Origin: Chloroflexota bacterium
GTDB taxonomy: Bacteria; Chloroflexota; Dehalococcoidia; JACQTR01
Length of the DNA: 7,220 nt
Reading direction: 5' to 3'
Assembly (NCBI GenBank): GCA_016210705.1
Contig: JACQTR010000106.1
Location: 1-7,220 of the forward strand
The notes under the pieces are model-generated. The model was given only the letters and a program-made list of their open reading frames with translations, had not been told where the DNA came from and searched no databases. The translations under genes were made by a program, and so were the position numbers. Positions 1-5,856 of the stretch are shown here, piece after piece (position 1 is the first letter of the stretch; every line of letters begins with the position of its first letter).

Positions 1-572
1 CCGTGAGCTTCCACCAGGCGCTTGCAGACCAGCAAACCCAAGCCCAATCCCCTCGTTACCCTCCCGGCACTCTCCAGCCTTTCGAAGGCCTGGAAAAGAC
101 TCGCCTGCTGATCAGCGGGTATGCCAATTCCTTGATCACTTACGCTCACAAGCAGGTTTTCAGGTTGTCGCTGGACGGAAAGCCGCACCTCAGTTCCTTC
201 GACGGAGTAGTTGATGGCATTATTCAGGAGGTTGCTCAGTATCAGTTCCAGCCTTGTCCTATCAGCATGCACAGCTGGGAGATCTTCAGGTATATCCAGC
301 AGCAACTGGTGTTTGCCCGCGTCCATTCTTCGTTTTCCTATTAAGCTATTTATGGATTCTATAATATTAATTGGCTCCATGTGTAGAACCAAACGGTCGG
401 ACTGGTAGCGGGATAACTCGATCAGGTTATTCACGATATAATTTAAAGACTGGGCACTCAACACCGCCTCGTTGAGCATGCTGCGGGCATCCTCAGGAGT
501 TATTCCCTCGGTCATCGCTGTAGCGAGGGCGGCTATCAGGACGGTCAAGGGCGTGCGTATCTCAGGGAAATA
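1..572 (-). pseudogene. Truncated sensor histidine kinase (C-terminal half, H-box broken)
   Basis: Reading the minus strand from about 572 down to 1 gives an uninterrupted histidine-kinase C-terminal half that continues beyond the window edge. Visible motifs in order are: the end of the HisKA H-box (PEIRTPLT, about 543-566), an N-box (LLNNAINYS, about 202-232), a G1 box (DQGIGIP, about 115-138), an F-box (LFQAFERL) and a G2 box (GLGLGLL, about 31-54). Family members have S-H-E-(I/L)-R-T-P, with the His autophosphorylated. Here the residue before E is Pro, and upstream sequence stops resembling a kinase: seven to ten unrelated residues precede an in-frame TAA at 597-599. No start codon or ribosome site lies before the H-box; the first in-frame ATG is inside HisKA. 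The ATP-binding half is intact, but without the acceptor His, linker or sensor it cannot act as a normal kinase. I infer a deletion or recombination junction at about 563-570, or an assembly join. Kinase identity is secure; the pseudogene interpretation is likely. Confidence 0.8.
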
Positions 573-597
573 AAAAGGCTCAAGAGGCGAGGTTCGT

Positions 598-628
598 TAT
601 TATTAAGTATTAAGATTAGGTATTAATT
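598..628. repeat. AT-rich tandem heptamer patch
   Basis: TATTAAG occurs twice in tandem (601-607 and 608-614), followed after six bases by TATTAAT (621-627). The patch is almost pure A/T in a window that is otherwise GC-balanced. It lies between the broken histidine-kinase end and the promoter of the zinc-ribbon gene, roughly 60-90 bp upstream of the predicted transcription start. It could be a binding site for an activator, a bent-DNA element, or scar sequence from the event that truncated the kinase. It is too far upstream to be a classical UP element. Function unknown. Confidence 0.4.
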
Positions 629-653
629 TGTAAGCCTTTATGTGTCCAGAGGC

Positions 654-682
654 TTGACGCTTTAGGCCCTGGGGTCTATACT
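654..682 (+). promoter_or_regulatory. Sigma-70-type promoter for the zinc-ribbon gene
   Basis: TTGACG at 654-659 (5 of 6 match to the -35 consensus) and TATACT at 677-682 (5 of 6 match to the -10 consensus) are separated by exactly 17 bp. The predicted transcription start is the A near 690, giving a leader of about 100 nt before the GTG at 792. This is the best vegetative promoter in the window and implies substantial expression of the downstream gene. Confidence 0.75.
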
Positions 683-745
683 GTAATGCAGGTTAAATTG
701 AGGTCTCAAATCGATCTCCCAGGCCCTTCCCGGTCCGCTGAGGCG

Positions 746-791
746 GTTGATGACCAACGTTAGCCAAGTACAATAGGAGGAGGTCATCAAC
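746..791 (+). promoter_or_regulatory. Leader hairpin enclosing the Shine-Dalgarno of the zinc-ribbon gene
   Basis: GTTGATGACC (746-755) and GGTCATCAAC (782-791) form a perfect 10-bp inverted repeat with a 26-nt loop. The full consensus Shine-Dalgarno AGGAGGT lies at 778-784. Its first four bases are in the loop and its last three are in the right arm, and the right arm ends immediately before the GTG start codon at 792. Folding would therefore partly hide the ribosome site. A second small stem, CCGC/GCGG with a TGAG tetraloop (735-746), abuts and shares a base with the left arm, so an alternative fold is possible. Regulation (temperature, a bound protein or autoregulation) is inference; the symmetry is directly visible. 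Confidence 0.55.
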
Positions 792-1115
792 GTGGCTTTC
801 GCGGATAAAACCCTTACCTGTGTGCAGTGTGGCAATAGCTTTGTCTTCACTGCTAGTGAACAGGAGCTCCACCGGACTCGGGGCTACACCAACGAGCCCA
901 AGCGCTGTCCCACTTGCCGAGAGGCGAGAAGGTCAGAGCGTCAATGGGGCGGTGGCTACGAGGGCAGCTATCGGGTAAGCCGCAGGATGTTTCCTGTGGT
1001 TTGCGCCGAATGTGGCACCCAGACTGAGGTTCCCTTTGAACCAAGGGGGGATCGCCCAGTCTATTGTAGCGATTGCTTCCGTAAGACGAGGCAACCACGC
1101 ACAGCGCGGTACTAG
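792..1115 (+). CDS. Double zinc-ribbon protein (zf-trcl / CxxC-x17-CxxC type)
   Basis: A 107-residue basic protein with two four-cysteine zinc sites. The N-terminal ribbon uses C10-x2-C13 and C39-x2-C42 and resembles the 'probable zinc-ribbon' (zf-trcl) family. The second uses C71-x2-C74 and C92-x2-C95; exactly 17 residues separate C74 and C92, which matches the CxxC-x17-CxxC domain. A Gly/Arg/Ser-rich linker (about 43-66) and a basic tail follow the pattern of small nucleic-acid-binding proteins. There is no signal peptide or membrane segment, so it should be cytoplasmic. The GTG start is chosen because a perfect AGGAGGT sits seven bases upstream and the first Cys pair follows directly. It is monocistronic, with its own strong promoter and a strong terminator. 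Family members have no firmly established function; nucleic-acid or ribosome binding is only an inference from charge and fold. Confidence 0.85.
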   Translation: MAFADKTLTCVQCGNSFVFTASEQELHRTRGYTNEPKRCPTCREARRSERQWGGGYEGSYRVSRRMFPVVCAECGTQTEVPFEPRGDRPVYCSDCFRKTRQPRTARY

Positions 1116-1160
1116 TTAAAGTATGATCCGGTCATAGCCGTTTCTTAGGTTAACTACGCC

Positions 1161-1207
1161 AAACGTAGAGTCCTCTAGAGAAAACCCTAGAGGACTCTAC
1201 GTTTTTT
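1161..1207 (+). terminator. Strong intrinsic terminator shared by convergent genes
   Basis: An 18-bp perfect inverted repeat (arms 1161-1178 and 1187-1204, 8-nt loop) is followed by a T run at 1202-1207, partly pairing with the A's at the foot of the left arm. It ends the zinc-ribbon transcript on the plus strand. On the minus strand the same stem is followed by only three T's, so it may work less efficiently there as the terminator of the acyl-CoA synthetase/phosphatase operon. The right arm overlaps the stop codon of the minus-strand phosphatase gene (1197-1199). Confidence 0.85.
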
Positions 1208-1814
1208 GGAGGTGGCAGGTATCGTTTAGAAGCGTCACCGCGAGGGTGGAGTTACCTTCCTCGATAATGTTGATGGCGCAAGTATCCTGCCGGATGCGCC
1301 CCACATATCCTAGATCTAGGCCCAAGACAGTGCCCAGAAGCACTTTACAAACCATGTGATGCGATACCAGAACAACTGTCTGGCCTCTATGACGCTCCAA
1401 GGTCTGATTTAAGGCAGCCCAGGCCCGCTGGCGGACTTGGGTTAAGTTCTCCCCTTCCGGCATCTGAACTATCGAAGGGGTTTGCAGCCAAAGCCGATAA
1501 AGCTCAGGATACTTTCCAGCAACCTCTTGAGGCGTAAGCCCCTGCCACAGCCCATAATCTATATCGATCAGCTCAGGGAGGGTTTGAGTAACCAGGTCGC
1601 TTGCCTTGGCGATAATGGACGCCGTGGTAAAGGCGCGACGCAAAGGGCTGGCGTAAATAGCCTCCACCTCTACTTGAGTCAATCTGCGGGCAGCTGCCTC
1701 AGCTTGCTCTATTCCGGTCTCGTTCAGCTCCAAATCTATCCTACCCCGGAACCGCTCAACGCGATTCCACTCTGTTTGGCCGTGGCGCACCAGAATGATA
1801 CTGGTAAAGTTCAT
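1197..1814 (-). CDS. Histidine phosphatase family protein (PGAM/CobC-like)
   Basis: A 205-residue member of the histidine phosphatase superfamily (branch 1: phosphoglycerate-mutase-like and alpha-ribazole phosphatase-like enzymes), acting on small phosphorylated metabolites in the cytoplasm. The nucleophile motif R10-H11-G12-Q-T-E-W-N is at the N terminus. S56-P57-L58-R59-R60 supplies a phosphate-pocket Arg, P119-E-G-E122 follows, and the second pocket His is H152 in V-S-H-H. The usual catalytic Glu in the 'N-E-x-x-Y-G' position appears to be Asp84. The ATG at 1814 is preferred over one seven codons upstream because it has GGAGGA just before it and overlaps the TGA of the upstream gene as ATGA, the usual arrangement of translational coupling. 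The substrate cannot be read from sequence; phosphatase activity is more likely than mutase activity because the protein is shorter than true phosphoglycerate mutases. The end runs into the shared terminator. Confidence 0.88.
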   Translation of the reverse strand: MNFTSIILVRHGQTEWNRVERFRGRIDLELNETGIEQAEAAARRLTQVEVEAIYASPLRRAFTTASIIAKASDLVTQTLPELIDIDYGLWQGLTPQEVAGKYPELYRLWLQTPSIVQMPEGENLTQVRQRAWAALNQTLERHRGQTVVLVSHHMVCKVLLGTVLGLDLGYVGRIRQDTCAINIIEEGNSTLAVTLLNDTCHLQKT

Positions 1815-3214
1815 TCTCTCCTCCGATACCGCCATAACTTTCCCAGGGCTTTAGCTGCAGCGTCAATGCTGAAAAATACCGGTACTTTAGCCTGAAGGCA
1901 GCGGCTTTGCTCCCGGATCAGGAGACGAACACCCTCCTCCGAAGCGTGAGAGCGCAATACCACCGCCAGGGGCTTTTCTTGAGCCGCGGCCACTTCAAGA
2001 AGGGTTTCCACCTTCCGTTGCAGGGGAGCTTGGCCCTCGGGGCTGCTGAAATACTGAAGGTCTACCACACAAATTCCTACGTCCACCATGGGGTCGGCCA
2101 GCAACAGTTCCAAGGCTCGGCGATAGATATGTGTCGGCCCCAAGTGTCCTCCCTGAAGATCGATGGGATTGCGGACGCTCCGTCCCACCTCTGGCAGCAA
2201 GCGTCTGAGCTCGGCCAGAGTATTCTCAGAAAGAGAAGGCACCTGAAGACCTGCCTTTTCTAAAGCATCGGCAGCGTTTACACTGGCTCCCCCTCCACCC
2301 CCAATAAGACCCACCCTTGGGCCATTAAGGACAGGGAGATAATAGAAGGCCAAAGTCACCTCCAGCATCTCCTCCATACTGGCTACGGAGATGGCTCCGC
2401 TCTGCCGAAAGAAGGTATCCCAAACCTCTTCCTGTCCGGCCAAAGAGCCCGTATGAGACAGAGCAGCCCTACTGCCAGCCTTGGTAAAGCCGCTTTTGAG
2501 TATTATGAGGGGTTTCGTCTCAACACAGTGCCTAGCCGCTTTCATAAAGCGACGCCCGTCGCGGAGGCCCTCGATGTAGGCCCCGATGATCTGGGTTTCG
2601 GGGTCATCGGCCAGGTAATCGAGGAAATCCTCAGCGGTCAGATCGCAGCCATTGCCATAGCTGATGACCTTGCTGAAACGCAGACCACGCCAGGCACCAC
2701 CCCGAGCGAACTCGATGGCATGACCACCGCTTTGAGAAACAAAAGCCACCGAGCCCGAATCCCCAGGTAGCTCCCGACTGTTGGTCAAGCCAGCGCCGGG
2801 ACAATATATGCCCATGCAGTTGGGCCCCAGCACTTGGATCCCCGCTTGACGGGCGATCTTCACCACCTCCGCCTCCAGCCGTTCTCCCTCCGCGGTGCCA
2901 GCCTCCCTGAATCCGGCACTAAAGATGTGGACAACCTTAACCCCCTTAGCGGCACAGTCAGCCATGACCTGGGGAACTACCGGCGCCGGGACGATGATGA
3001 TAACATAGTCCACCGGATCGGGGATTTCCTTTATGCTGGAATAAGCCTTAAGTCCCAATATTTCCTGGGCGCGAGGGTTTACCGGATAGATAGGACCAGG
3101 GAAGGGGAAATCCACCAGACGCGACAGCCAGGTATCGGCACCGGGGCGTTCATCGGCAGAGGCCCCCACCACGGCGATGGAGCGGGGATGGAAAAGCTCG
3201 CTTAAATTGACCAC
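1811..3214 (-). CDS. Acyl-CoA synthetase (NDP-forming), alpha-type subunit
   Basis: A 467-residue protein matching the alpha subunit of ADP-forming acetate/acyl-CoA synthetase (acyl-CoA + ADP + Pi to acid + CoA + ATP). The N-terminal CoA-binding Rossmann domain (about 1-130) starts with S-I-A-V-V-G-A-S-A and includes Y-P-V-N-P and G-P-N-C-M-G. A succinyl-CoA-ligase-like domain follows (about 150-290) with V-S-Q-S-G-G, S-Y-G-N-G and the phosphorylated His H254 in S-H-T-G-S-L-A-G; E213 may be the partner acid. A third ligase-type domain (about 298-460) completes it. The length matches a free alpha subunit, and there is no ATP-grasp beta domain, so a beta subunit must be encoded elsewhere. The start is GTG at 3214, with GAGGT about ten bases upstream (3225-3229). 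Its stop overlaps the phosphatase start by four bases. Role: substrate-level ATP formation or acid activation; the acyl substrate is unknown. Confidence 0.9.
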   Translation of the reverse strand: MVNLSELFHPRSIAVVGASADERPGADTWLSRLVDFPFPGPIYPVNPRAQEILGLKAYSSIKEIPDPVDYVIIIVPAPVVPQVMADCAAKGVKVVHIFSAGFREAGTAEGERLEAEVVKIARQAGIQVLGPNCMGIYCPGAGLTNSRELPGDSGSVAFVSQSGGHAIEFARGGAWRGLRFSKVISYGNGCDLTAEDFLDYLADDPETQIIGAYIEGLRDGRRFMKAARHCVETKPLIILKSGFTKAGSRAALSHTGSLAGQEEVWDTFFRQSGAISVASMEEMLEVTLAFYYLPVLNGPRVGLIGGGGGASVNAADALEKAGLQVPSLSENTLAELRRLLPEVGRSVRNPIDLQGGHLGPTHIYRRALELLLADPMVDVGICVVDLQYFSSPEGQAPLQRKVETLLEVAAAQEKPLAVVLRSHASEEGVRLLIREQSRCLQAKVPVFFSIDAAAKALGKLWRYRRRE

Positions 3215-3351
3215 TGGCTATCACACCTCAATATGATTATATTTTCCTTTGTCAACCCTACCGCGATCTTAGCTCTTCGGTAGTGTACACACCTGGAGTT
3301 GAGTTCTACAATGTATTATAGACTAGGGATGAAGGGCCCTAAGGAGCAGAA
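3215..3351. promoter_or_regulatory. Divergent intergenic region between acyl-CoA synthetase and rtcA operons
   Basis: These 137 bp must hold both promoters. On the minus strand there is a perfect TTGACA (3255-3250) and a perfect TATAAT (3241-3236), but they are only 8 bp apart, so they cannot be the -35 and -10 of one promoter. The TATAAT is the more credible element, with a poor -35. On the plus strand TATTAT at 3314-3319 is a plausible -10 for rtcA without a good -35. An 8-bp palindrome GTGTACAC (3283-3290) lies between the two and is a possible operator. The rtcA ribosome site AAGGAG lies just before its ATG at 3352. Confidence 0.45.
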
Positions 3352-4392
3352 ATGATACAAATAGATGGAGCCACCAAGTCGGGGAGTGGCACTATCCTGC
3401 GCTACGCCGTTAGCCTGTGCTCCCTATTGGGAGAAGAGCTGCACCTGACCAACATTAGGGCCAAAAGGGAAAAGCCCGGCCTTCAGCCTCAACACCTAAA
3501 ATCGGTGGAGGCCTGTGCCCAGATGGCTGGCGGCCAGACCCAAGGAGCCATCCGGGGTTCTCAGGAGCTGATCTACAAGCCGGGACCTACGATCTCAGGG
3601 GGCCACTACCAATGGGACATCGGCACTGCCGGCTCCACCACCATGTTGGCCATGACTGTGCTCCCTTTGGCCTGCTTTTCCGGGCAGCAAACAACCTTTA
3701 CCATCTCTGGAGGGCTTTTTCAAGACTCAGCCCCATCGGCTCACCATATGGAGCATGTACTCCTGCCCATTTTAAGCAAGATGGGCATTAAGGCCGAATT
3801 AAGGATAGTTCGTCCTGGATATGTCCCGCGGGGCGGCGGCATTATTGAGTTAAAGGTTCAGCCGGCCGGGGGAAGGCTCACACTACTACGCTTGCTAGAA
3901 CTGGGCCAGGTAAGGCGAATTCAGGGTATCGCCCTATCCTCTAACCTTAAAGAGCGACAAGTTAGCCAGAGGATGGCCGAAACCTGCCAGCGATGGCTGA
4001 AGGGCAAGGGCTACAGCGCCCAGATCGAGGCTGAAGAGGACGACACGGCAGTTCAAGCGGGGGCCAGCCTCGCCCTGTGGGCCGAGACCGATGCCGGCTA
4101 TATCCTGGGCGCCGATCGAGCGGGAAGGCCAGGGAGAAGCTCCGAGGAGATCGGTCGTTACGTAGCTCAAAGCCTTTTGGAGGACATCGCCACCGGAGCC
4201 ACGGTGGATCGCCATTTGGCCGACCAATTGATCATCTACGCCGCCCTGGCCCAGGGAACCAGCGAGTATATAATACCCAGGGTTACCGACCACGTGGATA
4301 CCAACCTTTGGCTGGTGGAGCAGTTCGGGGCCAAATGGGAGTTGGAAGGCAATAGGGTAAGAATCCAGGGCATCGGCTATGGCGGAAAATAG
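3352..4392 (+). CDS. rtcA: RNA 3'-terminal phosphate cyclase
   Basis: A 346-residue RtcA, close to the usual 340. The family converts RNA 3'-phosphate ends to 2',3'-cyclic phosphate using ATP, through an enzyme-AMP intermediate on a His. Diagnostic stretches include N-I-R-A-K-R-E-K-P-G-L-Q-P-Q-H (34-48), D-I-G-T-A-G-S-T-T (89-97), R-P-G-Y-V-P-R-G-G-G (154-163) and H-L-A-D-Q-L (288-293). The adenylated His is most likely H314 in D-H-V-D-T-N, by alignment with the C-terminal catalytic His of E. coli RtcA. The N-terminal glycine loop reads S-G-S-G-T-I-L-R, not the common G-E-G-G-G-Q-I-L-R, placing it in a divergent bacterial subgroup. AAGGAG precedes the ATG. It is the first gene of the operon and overlaps the next gene by 14 bp. 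No rtcB ligase or rtcR regulator is present here, so the E. coli-type operon is not conserved. Confidence 0.92.
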   Translation: MIQIDGATKSGSGTILRYAVSLCSLLGEELHLTNIRAKREKPGLQPQHLKSVEACAQMAGGQTQGAIRGSQELIYKPGPTISGGHYQWDIGTAGSTTMLAMTVLPLACFSGQQTTFTISGGLFQDSAPSAHHMEHVLLPILSKMGIKAELRIVRPGYVPRGGGIIELKVQPAGGRLTLLRLLELGQVRRIQGIALSSNLKERQVSQRMAETCQRWLKGKGYSAQIEAEEDDTAVQAGASLALWAETDAGYILGADRAGRPGRSSEEIGRYVAQSLLEDIATGATVDRHLADQLIIYAALAQGTSEYIIPRVTDHVDTNLWLVEQFGAKWELEGNRVRIQGIGYGGK

Positions 4393-5059
4393 CCTCGGGA
4401 AAGGGGAGGGGCTGGGCCAGGCGGCGAGAGATCTGCGCTACCTCCTGGATCACCTATCCCCCAAGGGCTACCAGAAGCGCAGCTTGGTGCGGCTGGTGGG
4501 AGATCGCTACCTTTTAGACAAGGAACAAAGGCACCTCCTTTACCGGAGCCTTTGTTCTCGAGAGGAAGCGGAGCGCCGCCGGGCAAAGCTCCTCCCTCCA
4601 CAAGCGATGAGGGGTAAAAGACTCGCCATCGATGGCCACAATGTGATAATCACCATAGAGAGCGCTCTCAACGGAAAGCCCTTAGTCCTTGCCGACGACG
4701 GTTTAGTGCGGGACATATCGGGGGTGTTCGCTCGTTATAAAGAAAGCGAGGCTACCCACCAGGCCTTGTCCCTTATTTTTGAGGTATTGCTCCAGTATCC
4801 GCCACAAAGCACCCTGTTTCTCTTCGACTCCCCCCTCAGCAAAAGCGGCGAACTGGCTAGAAGGGTTCGCCAGGAACTCGAAGAACGAGGGTTAATAGGC
4901 GAGGCCCGAGCGGTGGCCGGTCCAGCCGGGGAAATGCTAAAATACGCTGAAATCATAGCTACCAGCGACTCCATAGCCATAGATAAGGCAGAGAGGGTCA
5001 TCGACCTCGCTGGCTACATAATAAACGAGAAACTCCACAACGAGTTAATCACTTTGTAA
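4379..5059 (+). CDS. DUF434-DUF5616 protein (COG2454-like), possible PIN/NYN-fold nuclease
   Basis: A 226-residue cytoplasmic protein of a family found mostly in archaea and some bacteria. The N-terminal part (about 13-70) matches DUF434: A-A-R-D-L-R-Y-L-L-D, then a 'L-V-G-D-R-Y-L-L' core and a basic helix. The C-terminal part (about 78-226) matches DUF5616 and contains A-I-D-G-H-N-V-I (83-90), D-D-G-L-V-R-D (106-112), L-F-L-F-D (146-150) and A-T-S-D-S (194-198). Three hydrophobic strands, each ending in Asp or Asp-Gly-x-Asn, are spaced like the acidic active site of PIN/NYN nucleases (D85, D150, D197); this nuclease reading is my inference. The ATG at 4379 lies inside the end of rtcA, so the two are probably translationally coupled. 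No experimental function is known to me for the family. The context with RNA cyclase and TatD suggests RNA or DNA end processing. Confidence 0.8.
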   Translation: MAENSLGKGEGLGQAARDLRYLLDHLSPKGYQKRSLVRLVGDRYLLDKEQRHLLYRSLCSREEAERRRAKLLPPQAMRGKRLAIDGHNVIITIESALNGKPLVLADDGLVRDISGVFARYKESEATHQALSLIFEVLLQYPPQSTLFLFDSPLSKSGELARRVRQELEERGLIGEARAVAGPAGEMLKYAEIIATSDSIAIDKAERVIDLAGYIINEKLHNELITL

Positions 5060-5070
5060 AGAGGGGCGCC

Positions 5071-5838
5071 ATGTATAAACTCATCGATACCCACGCTCAT
5101 CTAGAGGAGATAGAGGACTTGGAGGCAGCCTTAGATCGGGCTAAAGCGGCGGGAGTAGTGGCCATAGTGGCCGTGGGCATGGACTACGAATCCAATCAGA
5201 AAGCCCTGGAACTTTCGGCTAAATATGACTCATTCATTTATCCGGCCTTGGGGCTTCACCCCTGGGAGCTGGGAAGTATGGGCTCCGAGGAGGTTCAGCA
5301 CCTTTTGCGTTTTATAGAGGAAAACATCGCCAGATCGGTGGCCGTAGGTGAGATCGGTCTGGACTACGATAAACGGGTTATTAAAGTCGCTAGCAAAGAT
5401 CGCCAAAAGGAAGTATTCAAAGACGTTCTGATGCTGGCCCGAAAGTATAATAAGCCAGCCCTCATTCATAGTCGCTACTCGTGGAAAGACGCGCTGACAT
5501 TAACTCAAGAGGCCGGAGTGAAACAGGCGGTTTTCCATTGGTACGCTGGGCCATCCAGCGTCCTTCGGGAGATAGTGGCCCAGGGTTATTTCATTTCGGC
5601 CACCCCCGCCGCCCAATACCATGAGGAGCACCGGCGCGCGGTCAGGGAGGCGCCTTTAGACCATCTCCTCCTGGAAACGGACTGCCCCGTGGAGTATGGA
5701 AGAGAGACCAGGTATAAGTCGGAGCCGGCCGATATTTTGCGGAGCCTAAAGGCTGCAGCCGAGCTCAAGGGGCTGGAGGAGGGCATTGTGGCTGAGGAGA
5801 CGACGAAGAATGCTCTTAAATTCTTTGGTTTGGCTTAG
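5071..5838 (+). CDS. TatD family metal-dependent hydrolase (putative DNase)
   Basis: A 255-residue TIM-barrel metallo-hydrolase of the TatD family, whose characterised members are Mg-dependent 3'-5' exonucleases on DNA and RNA. The complete metal site is visible: H8 and H10 (D-T-H-A-H-L), E94 (G-E-I-G-L-D-Y), H133 (I-H-S-R), H156 (F-H-W-Y-A-G) and D204 (L-E-T-D-C-P). G-L-H-P at 61-64 is also typical. Length is normal for the family (about 250-265). The usual 'R-x-N-E-P' is Y-K-S-E-P here (215-219). GAGGGG at 5061-5066 supplies a ribosome site, and only 11 bp separate it from the previous stop, so it is the third gene of the rtcA operon. It converges with the minus-strand small ORF, 18 bp away, without an obvious intrinsic terminator. 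It may be a relative outside the strict TatD clade; the exact substrate is not readable. Confidence 0.88.
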   Translation: MYKLIDTHAHLEEIEDLEAALDRAKAAGVVAIVAVGMDYESNQKALELSAKYDSFIYPALGLHPWELGSMGSEEVQHLLRFIEENIARSVAVGEIGLDYDKRVIKVASKDRQKEVFKDVLMLARKYNKPALIHSRYSWKDALTLTQEAGVKQAVFHWYAGPSSVLREIVAQGYFISATPAAQYHEEHRRAVREAPLDHLLLETDCPVEYGRETRYKSEPADILRSLKAAAELKGLEEGIVAEETTKNALKFFGLA

Positions 5839-5856
5839 AAGGGCAAGCAAAACTTC

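Noticed and set aside
3..408. Two plus-strand open frames over the first 400 bases
   Set aside because: They lie opposite the clearly recognisable histidine-kinase ATPase domain and show no family features.
1482..3205. Several plus-strand open frames of 100-140 codons
   Set aside because: They are antisense shadows of the phosphatase and acyl-CoA synthetase genes, whose catalytic motifs are on the minus strand.
3934..4601. Minus-strand and alternative-frame ORFs opposite rtcA and the DUF434 gene
   Set aside because: Low-complexity Gly/Pro/Ser-rich translations that arise from the real plus-strand coding frames.
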